DNA of 64,000 nt from Chachezhania sediminis (GCF_009765275.1 NZ_VOPH01000005.1:248001-312000); one strand, 5' to 3'; shown: positions 36,547 to 45,690, counted from the first letter of the stretch. The notes: generated by a model not told the origin, from the sequence alone. A program made the numbers and translations.

Positions 36547-37434
36547 ATGACCCGCTCCAGCGCAACATTCATCGGCTTCATTGCCGTCCTTCTGTGGTCG
36601 CTGCTGGCCCTGTTCACCGTGGGGTCTGCCCCGGTGCCGCCCCTTCTTCTGAACGCGCTGTGCTTTGCGATCGGGGGGGCCATCGGCTTGGTGTGGACCG
36701 CGATGGACGGCGGCCTGGGCCAGCTGCGCCGGGTGCCGCTGAAAGTCTATGCCTTCGGGACGCTGGGCCTGTTCGGCTATCATGCACTCTATTTCTCGGC
36801 CCTGCGCCTGGCGCCCGCGGCCGAGGCCGGGCTGATCGCCTATCTGTGGCCCCTGCTGATCGTGCTGCTATCCGGCCTGCTGCCGGGCGAGCATCTGCGG
36901 CCCGGTCACCTGGCTGGCGGGCTGCTGGGCTTTGCCGGCGCGGCCCTGATCGTGTCGGGCGGAGCGACCGGCTTCAGCACCGCCTACCTGCCCGGCTATC
37001 TGCTGGCGCTGTGCTGCGCCCTGACCTGGTCGGGATATTCCGTCCTGTCACGCCGGCTGGGCAATGCGCCCACGGCCTCGGTCGCGGTCTTTTGCCTGGC
37101 CACGGCGGTGCTGTCGGCCGCCCTCCACTTGGGGGTCGAAGAAACCGTCTGGCCCGAAGACACGCTGGGTTGGCTGGCCACGCTGGGGCTGGGCCTGGGG
37201 CCGGTGGGCCTGGCCTTCTATGTCTGGGACATTGGGGTAAAGCGGGGCGACATCCAACTTCTCGGCACGGCATCCTATGCCGCGCCGCTGCTGTCGACGC
37301 TGATCCTGGTGGCAACAGGCATTGCAGCACCCAGCTGGACGCTGGGGCTGGCAGCCGTGCTGATCACAGGGGGCGCCGCGCTGGCCGCCTTGGCAAGCCT
37401 GCGCGCCAATCCCCGCCCTTCACCGATCCCCTAG
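36547..37434 (+). CDS. DMT superfamily exporter (EamA domain)
   Basis: A 295-aa inner-membrane protein with about ten hydrophobic helices in two tandem EamA-type halves, normal length for drug/metabolite transporters. Starts MTRSSATFIGFIAVLLWSLL; the second half opens GYLLALCCALTWSGYSVLSR. The ATG at 36547 is taken because the first helix begins there, although the frame is open to 36403. Resembles aromatic amino-acid exporters such as YddG, but the substrate is not known. Confidence 0.85.
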   Translation: MTRSSATFIGFIAVLLWSLLALFTVGSAPVPPLLLNALCFAIGGAIGLVWTAMDGGLGQLRRVPLKVYAFGTLGLFGYHALYFSALRLAPAAEAGLIAYLWPLLIVLLSGLLPGEHLRPGHLAGGLLGFAGAALIVSGGATGFSTAYLPGYLLALCCALTWSGYSVLSRRLGNAPTASVAVFCLATAVLSAALHLGVEETVWPEDTLGWLATLGLGLGPVGLAFYVWDIGVKRGDIQLLGTASYAAPLLSTLILVATGIAAPSWTLGLAAVLITGGAALAALASLRANPRPSPIP

Positions 37435-37470
37435 ACCCCGACCCGCGACGCGGGCGGGGCCGTCAGGCCA

Positions 37471-37635
37471 TCAATGCGACAGGCGCTGGATCTGATCCTT
37501 CAGCCGAAGCTTCTTCTTCTTCATTTCGTTGATTTCAAGGCGATCGGTACTTGGCGATCGTTGCGCAGCTTCAAGTCGTGTTTCCAGCGTCTGATGCTTC
37601 TTCTTCAGCTCGACCAGATGCGATTCCGTGCTCAT
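37471..37635 (-). CDS. YdcH / DUF465 family protein (short paralogue)
   Basis: A 54-aa helical protein starting MSTESHLVELKKKH and ending with the DUF465 KKKKLRLKDQIQRL pattern, a paralogue of the protein at 7575-7799. GGAGAG lies 5 nt before the ATG at 37635; in-frame ATGs further upstream are less likely. It converges on the DMT exporter gene with a GC-rich hairpin in the 36-nt gap. Function unknown. Confidence 0.8.
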   Translation of the reverse strand: MSTESHLVELKKKHQTLETRLEAAQRSPSTDRLEINEMKKKKLRLKDQIQRLSH

Positions 37636-37713
37636 AGGACTCTCCATTCCGTTTGCTGCAAGACCAGTGGAGCACAACGTCATCATTCTGTCACGCGGCG
37701 CGTTGAGTTGCGA

Positions 37714-38484
37714 CTAAGAAGGCCATACCAGCTTTGCCCCGCGTCGTAGAACTGCTGCAATTTCAGGCACGTAGTCGTCGGCGCCATCCTGCACATGGGC
37801 AAAGCCCACATGCAGGACCAGGGGTGCATGCAGCCGGAACGGCGCCCGCCCGTCTTTCCGCATACGGAGAATCACCAAATCAGGGGATCTACCTAAGCGT
37901 GCAGAGATCGGCAGCACTTCAATCGAGCCGAGTCGTCCTTCCGCCGCCGACAGCATCTCTGGCAGGCGGTCGGTGCGGTTGATCATGTGCAGATAGCCCC
38001 TGGGCTTCAGCCTTTTGGCTGCAATCCCAATCCACTGCGACAGGGGTGTGGCTCCCCCCAGCGCGGTGGCCCGACCGCTGTCATCGGCAGGCTGATGCGC
38101 CCCGGCCCGGAAGTAGGGTGGATTGGCCAGGACATGGTCGAAGCTGCGAGCCCGTACATCGGACGGCAGGGCCGCCAGATCGGCGGTCACGACCTCAAGC
38201 GGCAGATCGTTCCGTCGGGCATTGCGGTGCGCCAGCGTGGCATAGTCGTCCTGAAGCTCGACCCCCGTCAGGGCCAGCTCCGGCACCCGGCGTCCAAGAC
38301 ACAGGATCGCGGCCCCTGCCCCGCATCCCAGTTCCAGAACGCTGTCACCCGGCTCTGCCGGCACCGCGGCGGCCAGCAACACCGGATCCACCCCGGCGCG
38401 ATAGCCCTTGCGGGGCTGCGACAGCATCAGCGCGCCGCCCAGGAAGGCGTCCAGCGTCAGGTCGCTGTCGGCGAAGTCTGCCAC
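37714..38484 (-). CDS. tRNA1(Val) (adenine(37)-N6)-methyltransferase-like protein
   Basis: SAM-dependent class I methyltransferase resembling TrmN6. The 256-aa protein has the SAM motif VLELGCGAGAAIL, the acidic GVELQ strand, and NPPYF, the catalytic motif of N6-adenine methyltransferases, near residue 125. A TrmN6 role in tRNA modification is the best guess; other N6-adenine or small-molecule targets cannot be excluded. It directly follows the DUF2007 gene, whose stop abuts its ATG. Confidence 0.78.
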   Translation of the reverse strand: MADFADSDLTLDAFLGGALMLSQPRKGYRAGVDPVLLAAAVPAEPGDSVLELGCGAGAAILCLGRRVPELALTGVELQDDYATLAHRNARRNDLPLEVVTADLAALPSDVRARSFDHVLANPPYFRAGAHQPADDSGRATALGGATPLSQWIGIAAKRLKPRGYLHMINRTDRLPEMLSAAEGRLGSIEVLPISARLGRSPDLVILRMRKDGRAPFRLHAPLVLHVGFAHVQDGADDYVPEIAAVLRRGAKLVWPS

Positions 38485-38697
38485 TCAGGCCCGGGGAATT
38501 TCGTTGTCGACCAAGACACGGACGGCACGGTCGAAATCCTGGTCGCGCACCATCAGCCGGCGCGGCAAAGCGCCTATGCCGCCTTCCAGTACGCTCATGT
38601 TTACGTCCAGCGGAAAGGCCTCTATACCCTCGCCTTGGAGAAGGGCGGAGGCGAAGGCCATCACGGTTGGATCGGTGGTACGCAGAAGTTCTTTCAT
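38485..38697 (-). CDS. DUF2007 family protein
   Basis: A 70-aa protein with the DUF2007 pattern: MKELLRTTDPTVMAFASALL then a short beta region ending RLMVRDQDFDRAVRVLVD. The family is sometimes called a putative signal-transducing protein but has no proven role. Its stop codon directly abuts the start of the methyltransferase gene. The open frame upstream is not used; the ATG at 38697 gives the family start. Confidence 0.82.
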   Translation of the reverse strand: MKELLRTTDPTVMAFASALLQGEGIEAFPLDVNMSVLEGGIGALPRRLMVRDQDFDRAVRVLVDNEIPRA

Positions 38698-38864
38698 GGG
38701 TCTGGATCTAGGCCGCCCCGGTGCAAGTGTCGAGCCCCGGGCCCCAATCCGGCAACAGTCTGGTCGCCAAATGGCGGGTCGGGCCTTTGCAGGGGGGCAG
38801 CGGCGTCCTAAGCCGGACATGCTCGGGCGGACTCCGCCCCGTAAGATTTTATTGCGGAGGTAGG

Positions 38865-39863
38865 ATGGATTCCCGCACGGTTGCAAAGCCTCAGGAACGT
38901 CTGGCCGCGGCACTGTCTGCCGACATGGGCCGCGTCAACGATCTGATTCGCGTCCGCATGGCGTCCGAACATGCGCCCCGCATCCCCGAGGTGACGGCCC
39001 ATCTGGTCGAGGCCGGCGGCAAGCGTTTGCGCCCGATGCTGACGCTGGCTGCGGCCGGCCTGTGCGGGTACGAAGGCCCGGATGCGGTGAAGCTTGCCGC
39101 GACGGTGGAATTCATCCACACCGCCACGCTTCTGCATGACGACGTCGTCGACGAAAGCGCCCAGCGGCGGGGGCGGCCGACGGCGAACCTTCTGTGGGAC
39201 AACCAGTCCAGCGTTCTGGTGGGCGACTACCTCTTTGCGCGGTCCTTCCAGCTGATGGTCGAAACTGACCGGATCGAGGTGCTGGGGATCCTTGCCAACG
39301 CCTCCGCCACAATTGCGGAAGGCGAAGTGCTGCAGCTGAGCGCGGCGCAGGATCTGGCAACGACCGAAGCGATCTATATCCAGGTGGTGAAAGGCAAGAC
39401 CGCGGCACTGTTCTCGGCCGCGATGGAAGTGGGCGGTATCGTCGCCGACGCGGATCCCGCGGCGATCGAGGGCCTGCGCGCCTATGGCGAGGCACTGGGG
39501 ATCGCCTTCCAAATCGCCGACGACCTTCTGGACTATCAGGGCGACAGCGCGGCCACGGGCAAGAACGTCGGCGACGACTTCCGCGAACGCAAGCTGACCC
39601 TGCCCGTGATCAAGGCCATCGCCGCGGCCGATGCCGACGAACGCGCCTTCTGGAAGCGCACCATCGCCGACGGCAGGCAGGCCGACGGCGACCTGGAAAC
39701 GGCGCTGGACCTGATGAACAGGCACGGCACGCTGAACGCCACAAGGGATCAGGCCTACCGCTGGGCCGAGACTGCGCAGCAAGCCCTGGCCCCCTGCCCC
39801 GAGCACGAGCTGCGGGACATCCTGCACGACCTGGCGGGCTACGTGGTGTCGCGCCTCAACTGA
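38865..39863 (+). CDS. ispB: trans-polyprenyl diphosphate synthase (ubiquinone side chain)
   Basis: Makes the long all-trans prenyl chain, probably decaprenyl in this lineage, for ubiquinone. The 332-aa protein has the first Asp-rich motif LLHDDVVDE (DDxxD) with the following RRGRPTAN, and the second in IADDLLDYQGD. GGAGGTAGG lies just before the ATG at 38865; an upstream in-frame ATG at 38721 gives no conserved sequence. Chain length cannot be read from sequence alone. Confidence 0.93.
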   Translation: MDSRTVAKPQERLAAALSADMGRVNDLIRVRMASEHAPRIPEVTAHLVEAGGKRLRPMLTLAAAGLCGYEGPDAVKLAATVEFIHTATLLHDDVVDESAQRRGRPTANLLWDNQSSVLVGDYLFARSFQLMVETDRIEVLGILANASATIAEGEVLQLSAAQDLATTEAIYIQVVKGKTAALFSAAMEVGGIVADADPAAIEGLRAYGEALGIAFQIADDLLDYQGDSAATGKNVGDDFRERKLTLPVIKAIAAADADERAFWKRTIADGRQADGDLETALDLMNRHGTLNATRDQAYRWAETAQQALAPCPEHELRDILHDLAGYVVSRLN

Positions 39864-39977
39864 CCCTGTTCCTGTCCCGGATCGCGTGCGGGACGGGGCA
39901 CATGGTCCCGACCATGCGCCGGGGTGGGAGCGAGGATCCACGTGATCCGAACGGGGTGGGCCTCCGCGGAGCACGCT

Positions 39978-40802
39978 TCAATTCAGGACGGTTTCAGCCA
40001 CCCACCAGCCGGGATGCGCCTCGCGCAGCGACGCCGCGCAGGACGCCGCCTGCCCTTCGTCCGAGAAAACGCCGAAACAGGTCCCGCCGGACCCGCTCAT
40101 CCGTGCCAGCAGCGCACCAGAGCCGCGGAGCGCCGCCAGCACGTCCCCGATGACCGGGGCTACTTCCTGCGCCGGCGCCTCCAGGTCGTTGCGCTGACGG
40201 CCCAGCCAGTCGACCGTCGCGGGCACGTCGCCCCAATCGGCCGGAACCGGATCCATCGGTGCGTTGTGGCGGCTGGCAAGGCGAGAGAACACGGCCCCCG
40301 TGGGCACGTCCACACCCGCGTTGACCAGAACTGCCGGCAAGGGGGGCAGGCCCCCGACCGGGGTCAGGATCTCTCCGATTCCCGCCATCCGGCAGGCCCT
40401 CGCCAGCACGCAGACCGGCAGGTCTGCCCCCAGCGGCAGCGTATCCGGCACCTGGGTCCCGAACCGCACGGCACAGGCCCGCAAGGTCGCCGCTGCATCC
40501 GAAGACCCGCCGCCGATCCCGCCTGCGGATGGCAGATGCTTTTCCAGTGAAATCGCCGCATCCGCGACGCCTGCAAAGACCGCAGCCTTCAGCACCAGGT
40601 TTTCCGGCCCCGCCGGCACACCCGCCGCGCGCGGCCCGCTGACCGTTAGCGACAGGCCCGGGCCGTCATCCACGAAGACCCGATCGCCCACATCCGCAAA
40701 GGCCACAAGCGAATCGAGCAGATGGTATCCATCTGCCCGACGCCCCGTCACATGCAGTGCCAGATTGACCTTCGCCGGGGCGAAGGCTTCAGTTCTTGCC
40801 AT
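39978..40802 (-). CDS. ispE: 4-(cytidine 5'-diphospho)-2-C-methyl-D-erythritol kinase
   Basis: GHMP kinase of the non-mevalonate (MEP) isoprenoid pathway. The 274-aa protein has FAPAKVNLALHV, RRADGYHLLDS, the ATP loop PSAGGIGGGSSDAAATL near residue 90, and a C-terminal MSGSGGTCFGVF. Its start overlaps the end of the TPR gene by 14 nt, so the two are co-transcribed. It converges on ispB with 114 nt between them. Confidence 0.95.
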   Translation of the reverse strand: MARTEAFAPAKVNLALHVTGRRADGYHLLDSLVAFADVGDRVFVDDGPGLSLTVSGPRAAGVPAGPENLVLKAAVFAGVADAAISLEKHLPSAGGIGGGSSDAAATLRACAVRFGTQVPDTLPLGADLPVCVLARACRMAGIGEILTPVGGLPPLPAVLVNAGVDVPTGAVFSRLASRHNAPMDPVPADWGDVPATVDWLGRQRNDLEAPAQEVAPVIGDVLAALRGSGALLARMSGSGGTCFGVFSDEGQAASCAASLREAHPGWWVAETVLN

Positions 40803-42504
40803 CGGCCACCTTCAGCGGCGGCGATCCTTCCTCGGCCAGCGTAGCGTCGAGCCCGATGGCCAGCTTGCGCCGCATCCGGTCGGGGTCGGCTTCCGATCCC
40901 TCTTCGGTCGGATCGACGAAGGACAGCGCACGCTTCCACTGGAATTCCGCCTCGCGCTTGCGGCCCACGGCCCAGTAGACGTCGCCCAGGTGGTCGTTGA
41001 TCACAGGATCCACGGCCTCCAGCGCCACCGCACGCTCCATATGCGCAACCGCTTCTTCATAGCGGCCCAGCCGGTACAGCGCCCAGCCCAGCGAATCGAC
41101 GATATAGCCATTGTCGGGACGGGTCGCGACGGCCTCCTCGATCATGGCCAGTGCCTCGTCCAGATTCTGCTGCTTTTCGACCAGGGAATAGCCTAGGTAG
41201 TTCAGCACCATCGGATGGCCGGGCTGAAGGTCCAGCGCCAGCCGGAAATCCGCCTCGGCATCGTCCCAGCGCTGCAGGCGTTCGCGGGCGATCCCGCGGG
41301 CGTAAAGATACGCCCAGCGCCGCCCGCTGTCCTCTTCCAGGTACTCCAGCGCCCTGTCATAGGCCCCCGCCGCCTCGGCAAAGCGTCCTTCGGTCCGGTA
41401 GAAATCCCCCAGCGAGGCATAAACCGACGGCAGCGTCGGGTAATCCTTCGACAGCCGCTCCAGCACCTCGATGGCGGCATCGGGCTTGCCGGCGCGTCCC
41501 AGTGCCTCGGCCCGGCCCTGCTCGGCGGCATAGAAATCGGGGCTGTCCTTCGACACCTTGCGGTAGGTCTCGACTGCCAGATCGTACTGTTCCAACCCTT
41601 CCAGCATCTCGGCGCTCATCAGGATGGCGTCGACATGATCCGGCCGCAGATAGCCCGCCAGCCGCGACTGGATCAGGGACAGAAGCACCGTGTCTTCGGA
41701 ATCCAGCATCAGCGACAGGGTAAAGTGCAGCTCGGCCAGGCCTTCTTTCGCATCCGCGACCGTATCGAAGGGGATCGTCTCGCCGGATGCCAGCCGGTCC
41801 GCCATCTCCGTCAGTCCGGGGTCAAAGCCCGACCGGAACGCATCGGCCAGCCTTTCCAGCGCCTCGTCGTTGCGGCCCAGCTGCGACAGGATCTCGGCCC
41901 GTGCCATCGCGCCGCGGCGGGTCCGGAACAGGCTCCGGTCCTCTTCGTCAAAGATCGCCTCGGCGGCCTCGAAATCGCCCAGCGCTGCCAGGGCGAGCGC
42001 CTTGTGATAAAGCGCCAGCACCTTCAGCCCGGGATCTTCGCCCACGGCATCGAAGCGCGCCATGGCGCCGTCGCGGTCGCCCTTGCCGACCAGCGCCCAG
42101 CCGGCCACCAGGCTGCCGGTGATCGGATCCGTGTCGGGGGCAGTGGCCGCGATCTCCAGAACGCCGTCCCAGTCGCCCGCCTGGGCCTTGTCGGCCAGAA
42201 TCGTCAGCCGCGCCAGCGGCCGGTCGCCACCGGCCGACTGCAGGATATTGGCATAGGGCAGCGCCTTGCGCGCCTCACCCAGCGACAGAAGGGAAATGAT
42301 CGTGCTTTCGAGCAGGTAGTCGTTGGTTGTATCCGTCTCCAACGCGCGCGCGTAATGATCTGCGGCGGCAGCGAAGTCGTTCATGATCAGGGCTTGCCGA
42401 CCGGCCAGGTAGGCCCCGGACAGACCCTCGGCCGGGGCCGTCTGCGGCAGCGCGATCAAAGCGAAGACCGCCGCAGCGGCCGCACGTGCGAAACCTGTGG
42501 TCAC
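40789..42504 (-). CDS. exported tetratricopeptide-repeat protein
   Basis: A 571-aa protein with a signal peptide (residues 1-26, AAAAAVFALIALPQTAPAE) followed by many TPR-like helix pairs, the clearest near residues 360-510 (e.g. ALDLQPGHPMVLNYLGYSL, then YIVDSLGWALYRLGRYEEA). It is probably periplasmic or lipoprotein-like scaffolding. The start is a GTG at 42504, with GGGAG about 6 nt upstream; an adjacent TTG at 42507 is less likely. Relatives occur in envelope and outer-membrane-protein biogenesis settings, but no function is fixed here. Confidence 0.82.
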   Translation of the reverse strand: MTTGFARAAAAAVFALIALPQTAPAEGLSGAYLAGRQALIMNDFAAAADHYARALETDTTNDYLLESTIISLLSLGEARKALPYANILQSAGGDRPLARLTILADKAQAGDWDGVLEIAATAPDTDPITGSLVAGWALVGKGDRDGAMARFDAVGEDPGLKVLALYHKALALAALGDFEAAEAIFDEEDRSLFRTRRGAMARAEILSQLGRNDEALERLADAFRSGFDPGLTEMADRLASGETIPFDTVADAKEGLAELHFTLSLMLDSEDTVLLSLIQSRLAGYLRPDHVDAILMSAEMLEGLEQYDLAVETYRKVSKDSPDFYAAEQGRAEALGRAGKPDAAIEVLERLSKDYPTLPSVYASLGDFYRTEGRFAEAAGAYDRALEYLEEDSGRRWAYLYARGIARERLQRWDDAEADFRLALDLQPGHPMVLNYLGYSLVEKQQNLDEALAMIEEAVATRPDNGYIVDSLGWALYRLGRYEEAVAHMERAVALEAVDPVINDHLGDVYWAVGRKREAEFQWKRALSFVDPTEEGSEADPDRMRRKLAIGLDATLAEEGSPPLKVADGKN

Positions 42505-42507
42505 CAA

Positions 42508-42822
42508 AGTCTCCCTGCGAGCGATAACATGCCTGTCAAGATTACAAGCTAGGCCCGCGAGGCGGCAGCCGCAATGGGGGCTCTGCGACTTCGCCCGCCG
42601 CTGCGCGACAATTTTCGGCAGATTCGCCTTGTTTCACGCGTATTTCATCGGGATCATCCGCAAATGCCCCCCCGGCAGGCCGGAAAGGGATCGGCGGAAA
42701 AGGACCGGACCGGATCGCCGGCACGGCGGGCCACCGGATCCCGCAGGGATCCGGTGAGGGTCGGTGGGCGGGGCGCCGTCACCCGGGTCGGGCCCCGGCG
42801 ATCCAGCCCACCGCGTACCGGT
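42508..42822. other. 315-nt gap with perfect inverted repeat
   Basis: No gene is visible in this stretch. It includes a perfect 11-bp stem (CACCGGATCCC / GGGATCCGGTG at 42732-42756) with a GCA triloop, which lies 67 nt after the ETF-QO stop on its own strand and may end or stabilise that transcript. The promoter for the TPR-ispE operon probably lies in the remaining sequence; I could not place it. Confidence 0.6.
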
Positions 42823-44478
42823 TTACATGTTGGGATAGTTCGGCCCGTCGCCGCCCTGCGGACAGGTCCAGTTGATGTTCTGGCTCGGGTCCTTGATATC
42901 GCAGGTCTTGCAGTGGACGCAGTTCTGGAAGTTGATGACAAAGCGTGTGGGCTTGCCCTCTTCCTCGACGAACTCGTAGACGCCCGCCGGGCAGTAACGT
43001 GCCGACGGCCCGGCGAAGTCCGGAAGGTTCACCGACACCGGGATCTTGGGATCCTTCAGCTTCAGGTGCGCCGGCTGGCTTTCCTCGTGGTTCGTCATCG
43101 AAAAGCTCACGTTGGTCAGCCTGTCGAAGGACAGCACGCCATCGGGCTTCGGATAGTCGATCGGCTTGTGCCATTCGGCCCGTTCCGTTGCCTGCGCATC
43201 GGTTTTGCCATGCTTGACCGTCCCGAACAGCGACGCGCCACCGAAGAGCGTCTGGAACCACATGTCGAAACCGCCCAGCGTCAGACCGCCCAAGGGGCCC
43301 AGCTTGCCGTTCAGCGGCGCCACATTGCGCACCGTCTTCAGGTCCTTGCCGACCGGACCTGCCTTCAGCGCGGTGTCGTATTCGGTCAGGACATCGCCCG
43401 CCCGGCCCGCGCCGATGGCGGCAAAGGCGGCCTCGGCGGCTTCGATGCCGGAATGCATGGCGTTGTGGTTGCCCTTGATCCGCGGCAGGTTCACCAGCCC
43501 CGCCGAACAGCCCAGCAGCGCACCACCGGGGAAAGCCACCTGGGGGATCGACTGATAGCCGCCCTTGGTCACCGCCCGCGCGCCATAGGCCACGCGTTTG
43601 CCGCCCTTCAGCAGCTCCGCGATCTTCGGGTGATGCTTGAACTTCTGGAATTCCATGTACGGGTAAAGGTACGGGTTCTTGTAGTTCAGGTCGACGATAT
43701 AGCCGACATAAACCTGGTTGTTGTCCAGGTGATAGACGAAGGATCCGCCGGAATTCTTGAAGCCCAGCGGCCAGCCCATGGTGTGGGTGACCTCGCCTTC
43801 ATTGTGCTTGGCCGGGTCGACTTCCCAGATTTCTTTCATGCCCAGGCCGAATTTCGGCACGTCGCAATCCTTGGCCAGGTCGTACTTGGCCAGCACCTGC
43901 TTCGACAGCGATCCCCGTGCACCTTCGCCCAGGAACACGTATTTGCCGTGCAGCTCCATCCCCGGCTCGTAGGACGGGCCCGGCGTGCCGTCGGGCTCGC
44001 GGCCGAACTCGCCCGCGACCACGCCCTTCACTTCACCGTTCTCGCCAAAGACCAGCTCCGAACAGGCCATGCCCGGGAAGATCTCGACCCCCATTTCCTC
44101 GGCCTGCTCGGCCATCCAGCGGCAAACGTTCCCCATGGAAACGATATAGTTGCCGTGGTTGTTCATCAGCGGCGGCATCATGAAGTTCGGCAGCCGCAGA
44201 TGCCCCGCCTCGCCCAGGATATAGAAGTTGTCTTCCTTCACGGGCACGTTCAGCGGCGCGCCCTTTTCCTTCCAGTCGGGCATCAGCCGGGTCAGCCCCG
44301 ACGGATCCAGCACGGCGCCGGACAGGATGTGCGCGCCCACTTCGGATCCCTTTTCCAGGACCACGACGTTCAGATCGGCGTCGAGCTGCTTCAGACGGAT
44401 GGCGGCGGACAAGCCGGCCGGTCCGGCGCCCACGATCACCACGTCGTATTCCATTGCCTCGCGTTCGATCTCGGCCAT
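42823..44478 (-). CDS. electron-transfer flavoprotein:ubiquinone oxidoreductase
   Basis: Membrane-associated FAD and [4Fe-4S] protein passing electrons from ETF to ubiquinone during fatty-acid and amino-acid oxidation. The 551-aa protein starts MAEIEREAME, with the FAD motif VIVGAGPAGLSAA, the GNYIVSMG segment, and a C-terminal ferredoxin-like domain with CPAGVYEF and CVHCKTCDIKDP for the cluster. The ATG at 44478 is preferred over that at 44508 because AGGAGGG lies 9 nt before it. Divergent from the EthD-like gene. Confidence 0.95.
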   Translation of the reverse strand: MAEIEREAMEYDVVIVGAGPAGLSAAIRLKQLDADLNVVVLEKGSEVGAHILSGAVLDPSGLTRLMPDWKEKGAPLNVPVKEDNFYILGEAGHLRLPNFMMPPLMNNHGNYIVSMGNVCRWMAEQAEEMGVEIFPGMACSELVFGENGEVKGVVAGEFGREPDGTPGPSYEPGMELHGKYVFLGEGARGSLSKQVLAKYDLAKDCDVPKFGLGMKEIWEVDPAKHNEGEVTHTMGWPLGFKNSGGSFVYHLDNNQVYVGYIVDLNYKNPYLYPYMEFQKFKHHPKIAELLKGGKRVAYGARAVTKGGYQSIPQVAFPGGALLGCSAGLVNLPRIKGNHNAMHSGIEAAEAAFAAIGAGRAGDVLTEYDTALKAGPVGKDLKTVRNVAPLNGKLGPLGGLTLGGFDMWFQTLFGGASLFGTVKHGKTDAQATERAEWHKPIDYPKPDGVLSFDRLTNVSFSMTNHEESQPAHLKLKDPKIPVSVNLPDFAGPSARYCPAGVYEFVEEEGKPTRFVINFQNCVHCKTCDIKDPSQNINWTCPQGGDGPNYPNM

Positions 44479-44640
44479 TCCGGCATTCCCTCCTGTGGCG
44501 CCTGACATGTGTCAGTGTCAATCTAGGTCGCATCTGACTATCGTTGCTTCCTTGCTAAGGTCAATTGCCCTGCGCAACATTCCTGCGCGGCAAACGGCCC
44601 TAACTTGGCGCCCGCCGGCAATCCCGCGGGCGCCCGCCGA

Positions 44641-44678
44641 TTCTTTGGTCTTCAAATATCCTCGGGGGCAGAGCCCCC
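44641..44678 (-). repeat. interspersed intergenic repeat, copy B
   Basis: Reads on the minus strand as GGGGGCTCTGCCCCC directly joined to the block CCCCCGAGGATATTTGAAGA-CCAAAGAA, matching 27 of 28 bases of copy A at 25396-25423 in the opposite orientation. It lies in the upstream region between the divergent ETF-QO and EthD-like genes. Confidence 0.85.
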
Positions 44679-44782
44679 TCCCCGGTCGCGGCGTCACCCC
44701 CCACAAGGCTTTGACCCTTCCCTTCCGGTGCGGCAGAGTGCGCCCAGCCGGCCATCAGATCCGGCAGAGACCGGAGGAACCC

Positions 44783-45091
44783 ATGTCCGCATCCATGCAA
44801 GTCATCTACCCCGCGACCGAGGGTACGACCTTCGACTTCGATTATTACATGGACACACACATGAAATTGGTGGCCGACAGCTTTGGGCCCCACCTGGACC
44901 AGACGCTGGTCACCCGCGGGCTCGCCGGCGGCCCCGGCGTGCCGCCGGGCTATCACGCCATCGCCACCATGGTCTTCAAGGACCAGGCCGCAATGAACGA
45001 GGCGCTGAAGGATTCGGCCGATGCCGTGAAGGACATCCCGAACTTCTACAACGGCAAGGCCCAGATGCTGTTCGGCGAAGTCGCCGGCTAA
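44783..45091 (+). CDS. EthD family protein
   Basis: A 102-aa ferredoxin-like-fold protein. The pattern MQVIYPATEGTTFDFDYYMDTHMKLVADSFGP is typical of EthD-type proteins, which occur beside ether-degrading P450s but are widespread with unknown function. GGAGG lies a few bases before the ATG at 44783. It converges on soxR with a 34-nt gap and an interspersed repeat copy upstream. Confidence 0.85.
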   Translation: MSASMQVIYPATEGTTFDFDYYMDTHMKLVADSFGPHLDQTLVTRGLAGGPGVPPGYHAIATMVFKDQAAMNEALKDSADAVKDIPNFYNGKAQMLFGEVAG

Positions 45092-45125
45092 GGCACCCGA
45101 CCCATCCAGACACCGGGGCGCGACG

Positions 45126-45602
45126 TCAGCCGTCGCCGCGCCCCTCTTCCTTTTCCAGCACGTCTCCCAGCAGGAATCTCGGTCCCGCACCGCGAGCTCC
45201 CATCCGGTCCTTGGGATTGTGCAGGGCGCAGGTCGGCAGGCTCAGGCAGCCACAGCCGATGCAGCCGTCCAGATTGTCCCGCAGCAGCTCCAGCTCCGCG
45301 ATGCGCGCATCCAGATGTGCGCGGAAGGCGGCCGCCATCCGATCCCAGTCCGCCTTGGTCGGCGTGCGCCCGCCGGGCAGCGTTTGCAGCACCGCGCGGA
45401 TTTCCGGCAGGGACAACCCGACCCGCTGCGCCACCATGACGAAGCTCAACCGCCGGATATCCGCCCGCTGGAACCGCCGCTGACCGCCGGCGTTGCGCCA
45501 GGGCCGGATCAGCCCCTGCGCCTCGTAAAAGCGGATCGCCGACACCGCCAGGCCTGTCCGCGCCGCCAGCGCCCCGATGGGCAAACCGTCCGATACCGCC
45601 AT
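45126..45602 (-). CDS. soxR: redox-sensitive transcriptional activator SoxR
   Basis: MerR-family regulator that senses redox-cycling compounds through a [2Fe-2S] cluster. The 158-aa protein has an N-terminal winged helix (IGALAARTGLAVSAIRFYEAQGLI) and a C-terminal CIGCGCLSLPTCAL motif, exactly C-x2-C-x-C-x5-C. The ATG at 45602 has AGGAGG about 7 nt upstream. It is divergent from a VOC-domain gene, with a SoxR operator between the two. Confidence 0.95.
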   Translation of the reverse strand: MAVSDGLPIGALAARTGLAVSAIRFYEAQGLIRPWRNAGGQRRFQRADIRRLSFVMVAQRVGLSLPEIRAVLQTLPGGRTPTKADWDRMAAAFRAHLDARIAELELLRDNLDGCIGCGCLSLPTCALHNPKDRMGARGAGPRFLLGDVLEKEEGRGDG

Positions 45603-45628
45603 CCGCCGCCTCCTCATTTTTCCTTTGA

Positions 45629-45646
45629 CCTAAAGTTCGGTTGAGG
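45629..45646. promoter_or_regulatory. SoxR operator in the soxR/VOC intergenic region
   Basis: CCTAAAGTTCGGTTGAGG matches 14 of 18 bases of the E. coli soxS operator CCTCAAGTTAACTTGAGG, and like soxS is followed by AATTA. It overlaps TTGACC (45625-45630), a likely -35 for the VOC gene, consistent with the stretched promoter spacers SoxR activates. It probably drives the VOC gene and autoregulates soxR. Confidence 0.88.
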
Positions 45647-45690
45647 AATTACCACGGATTCGCAGACAGGACAAAATCAGGAGGTTCCCA

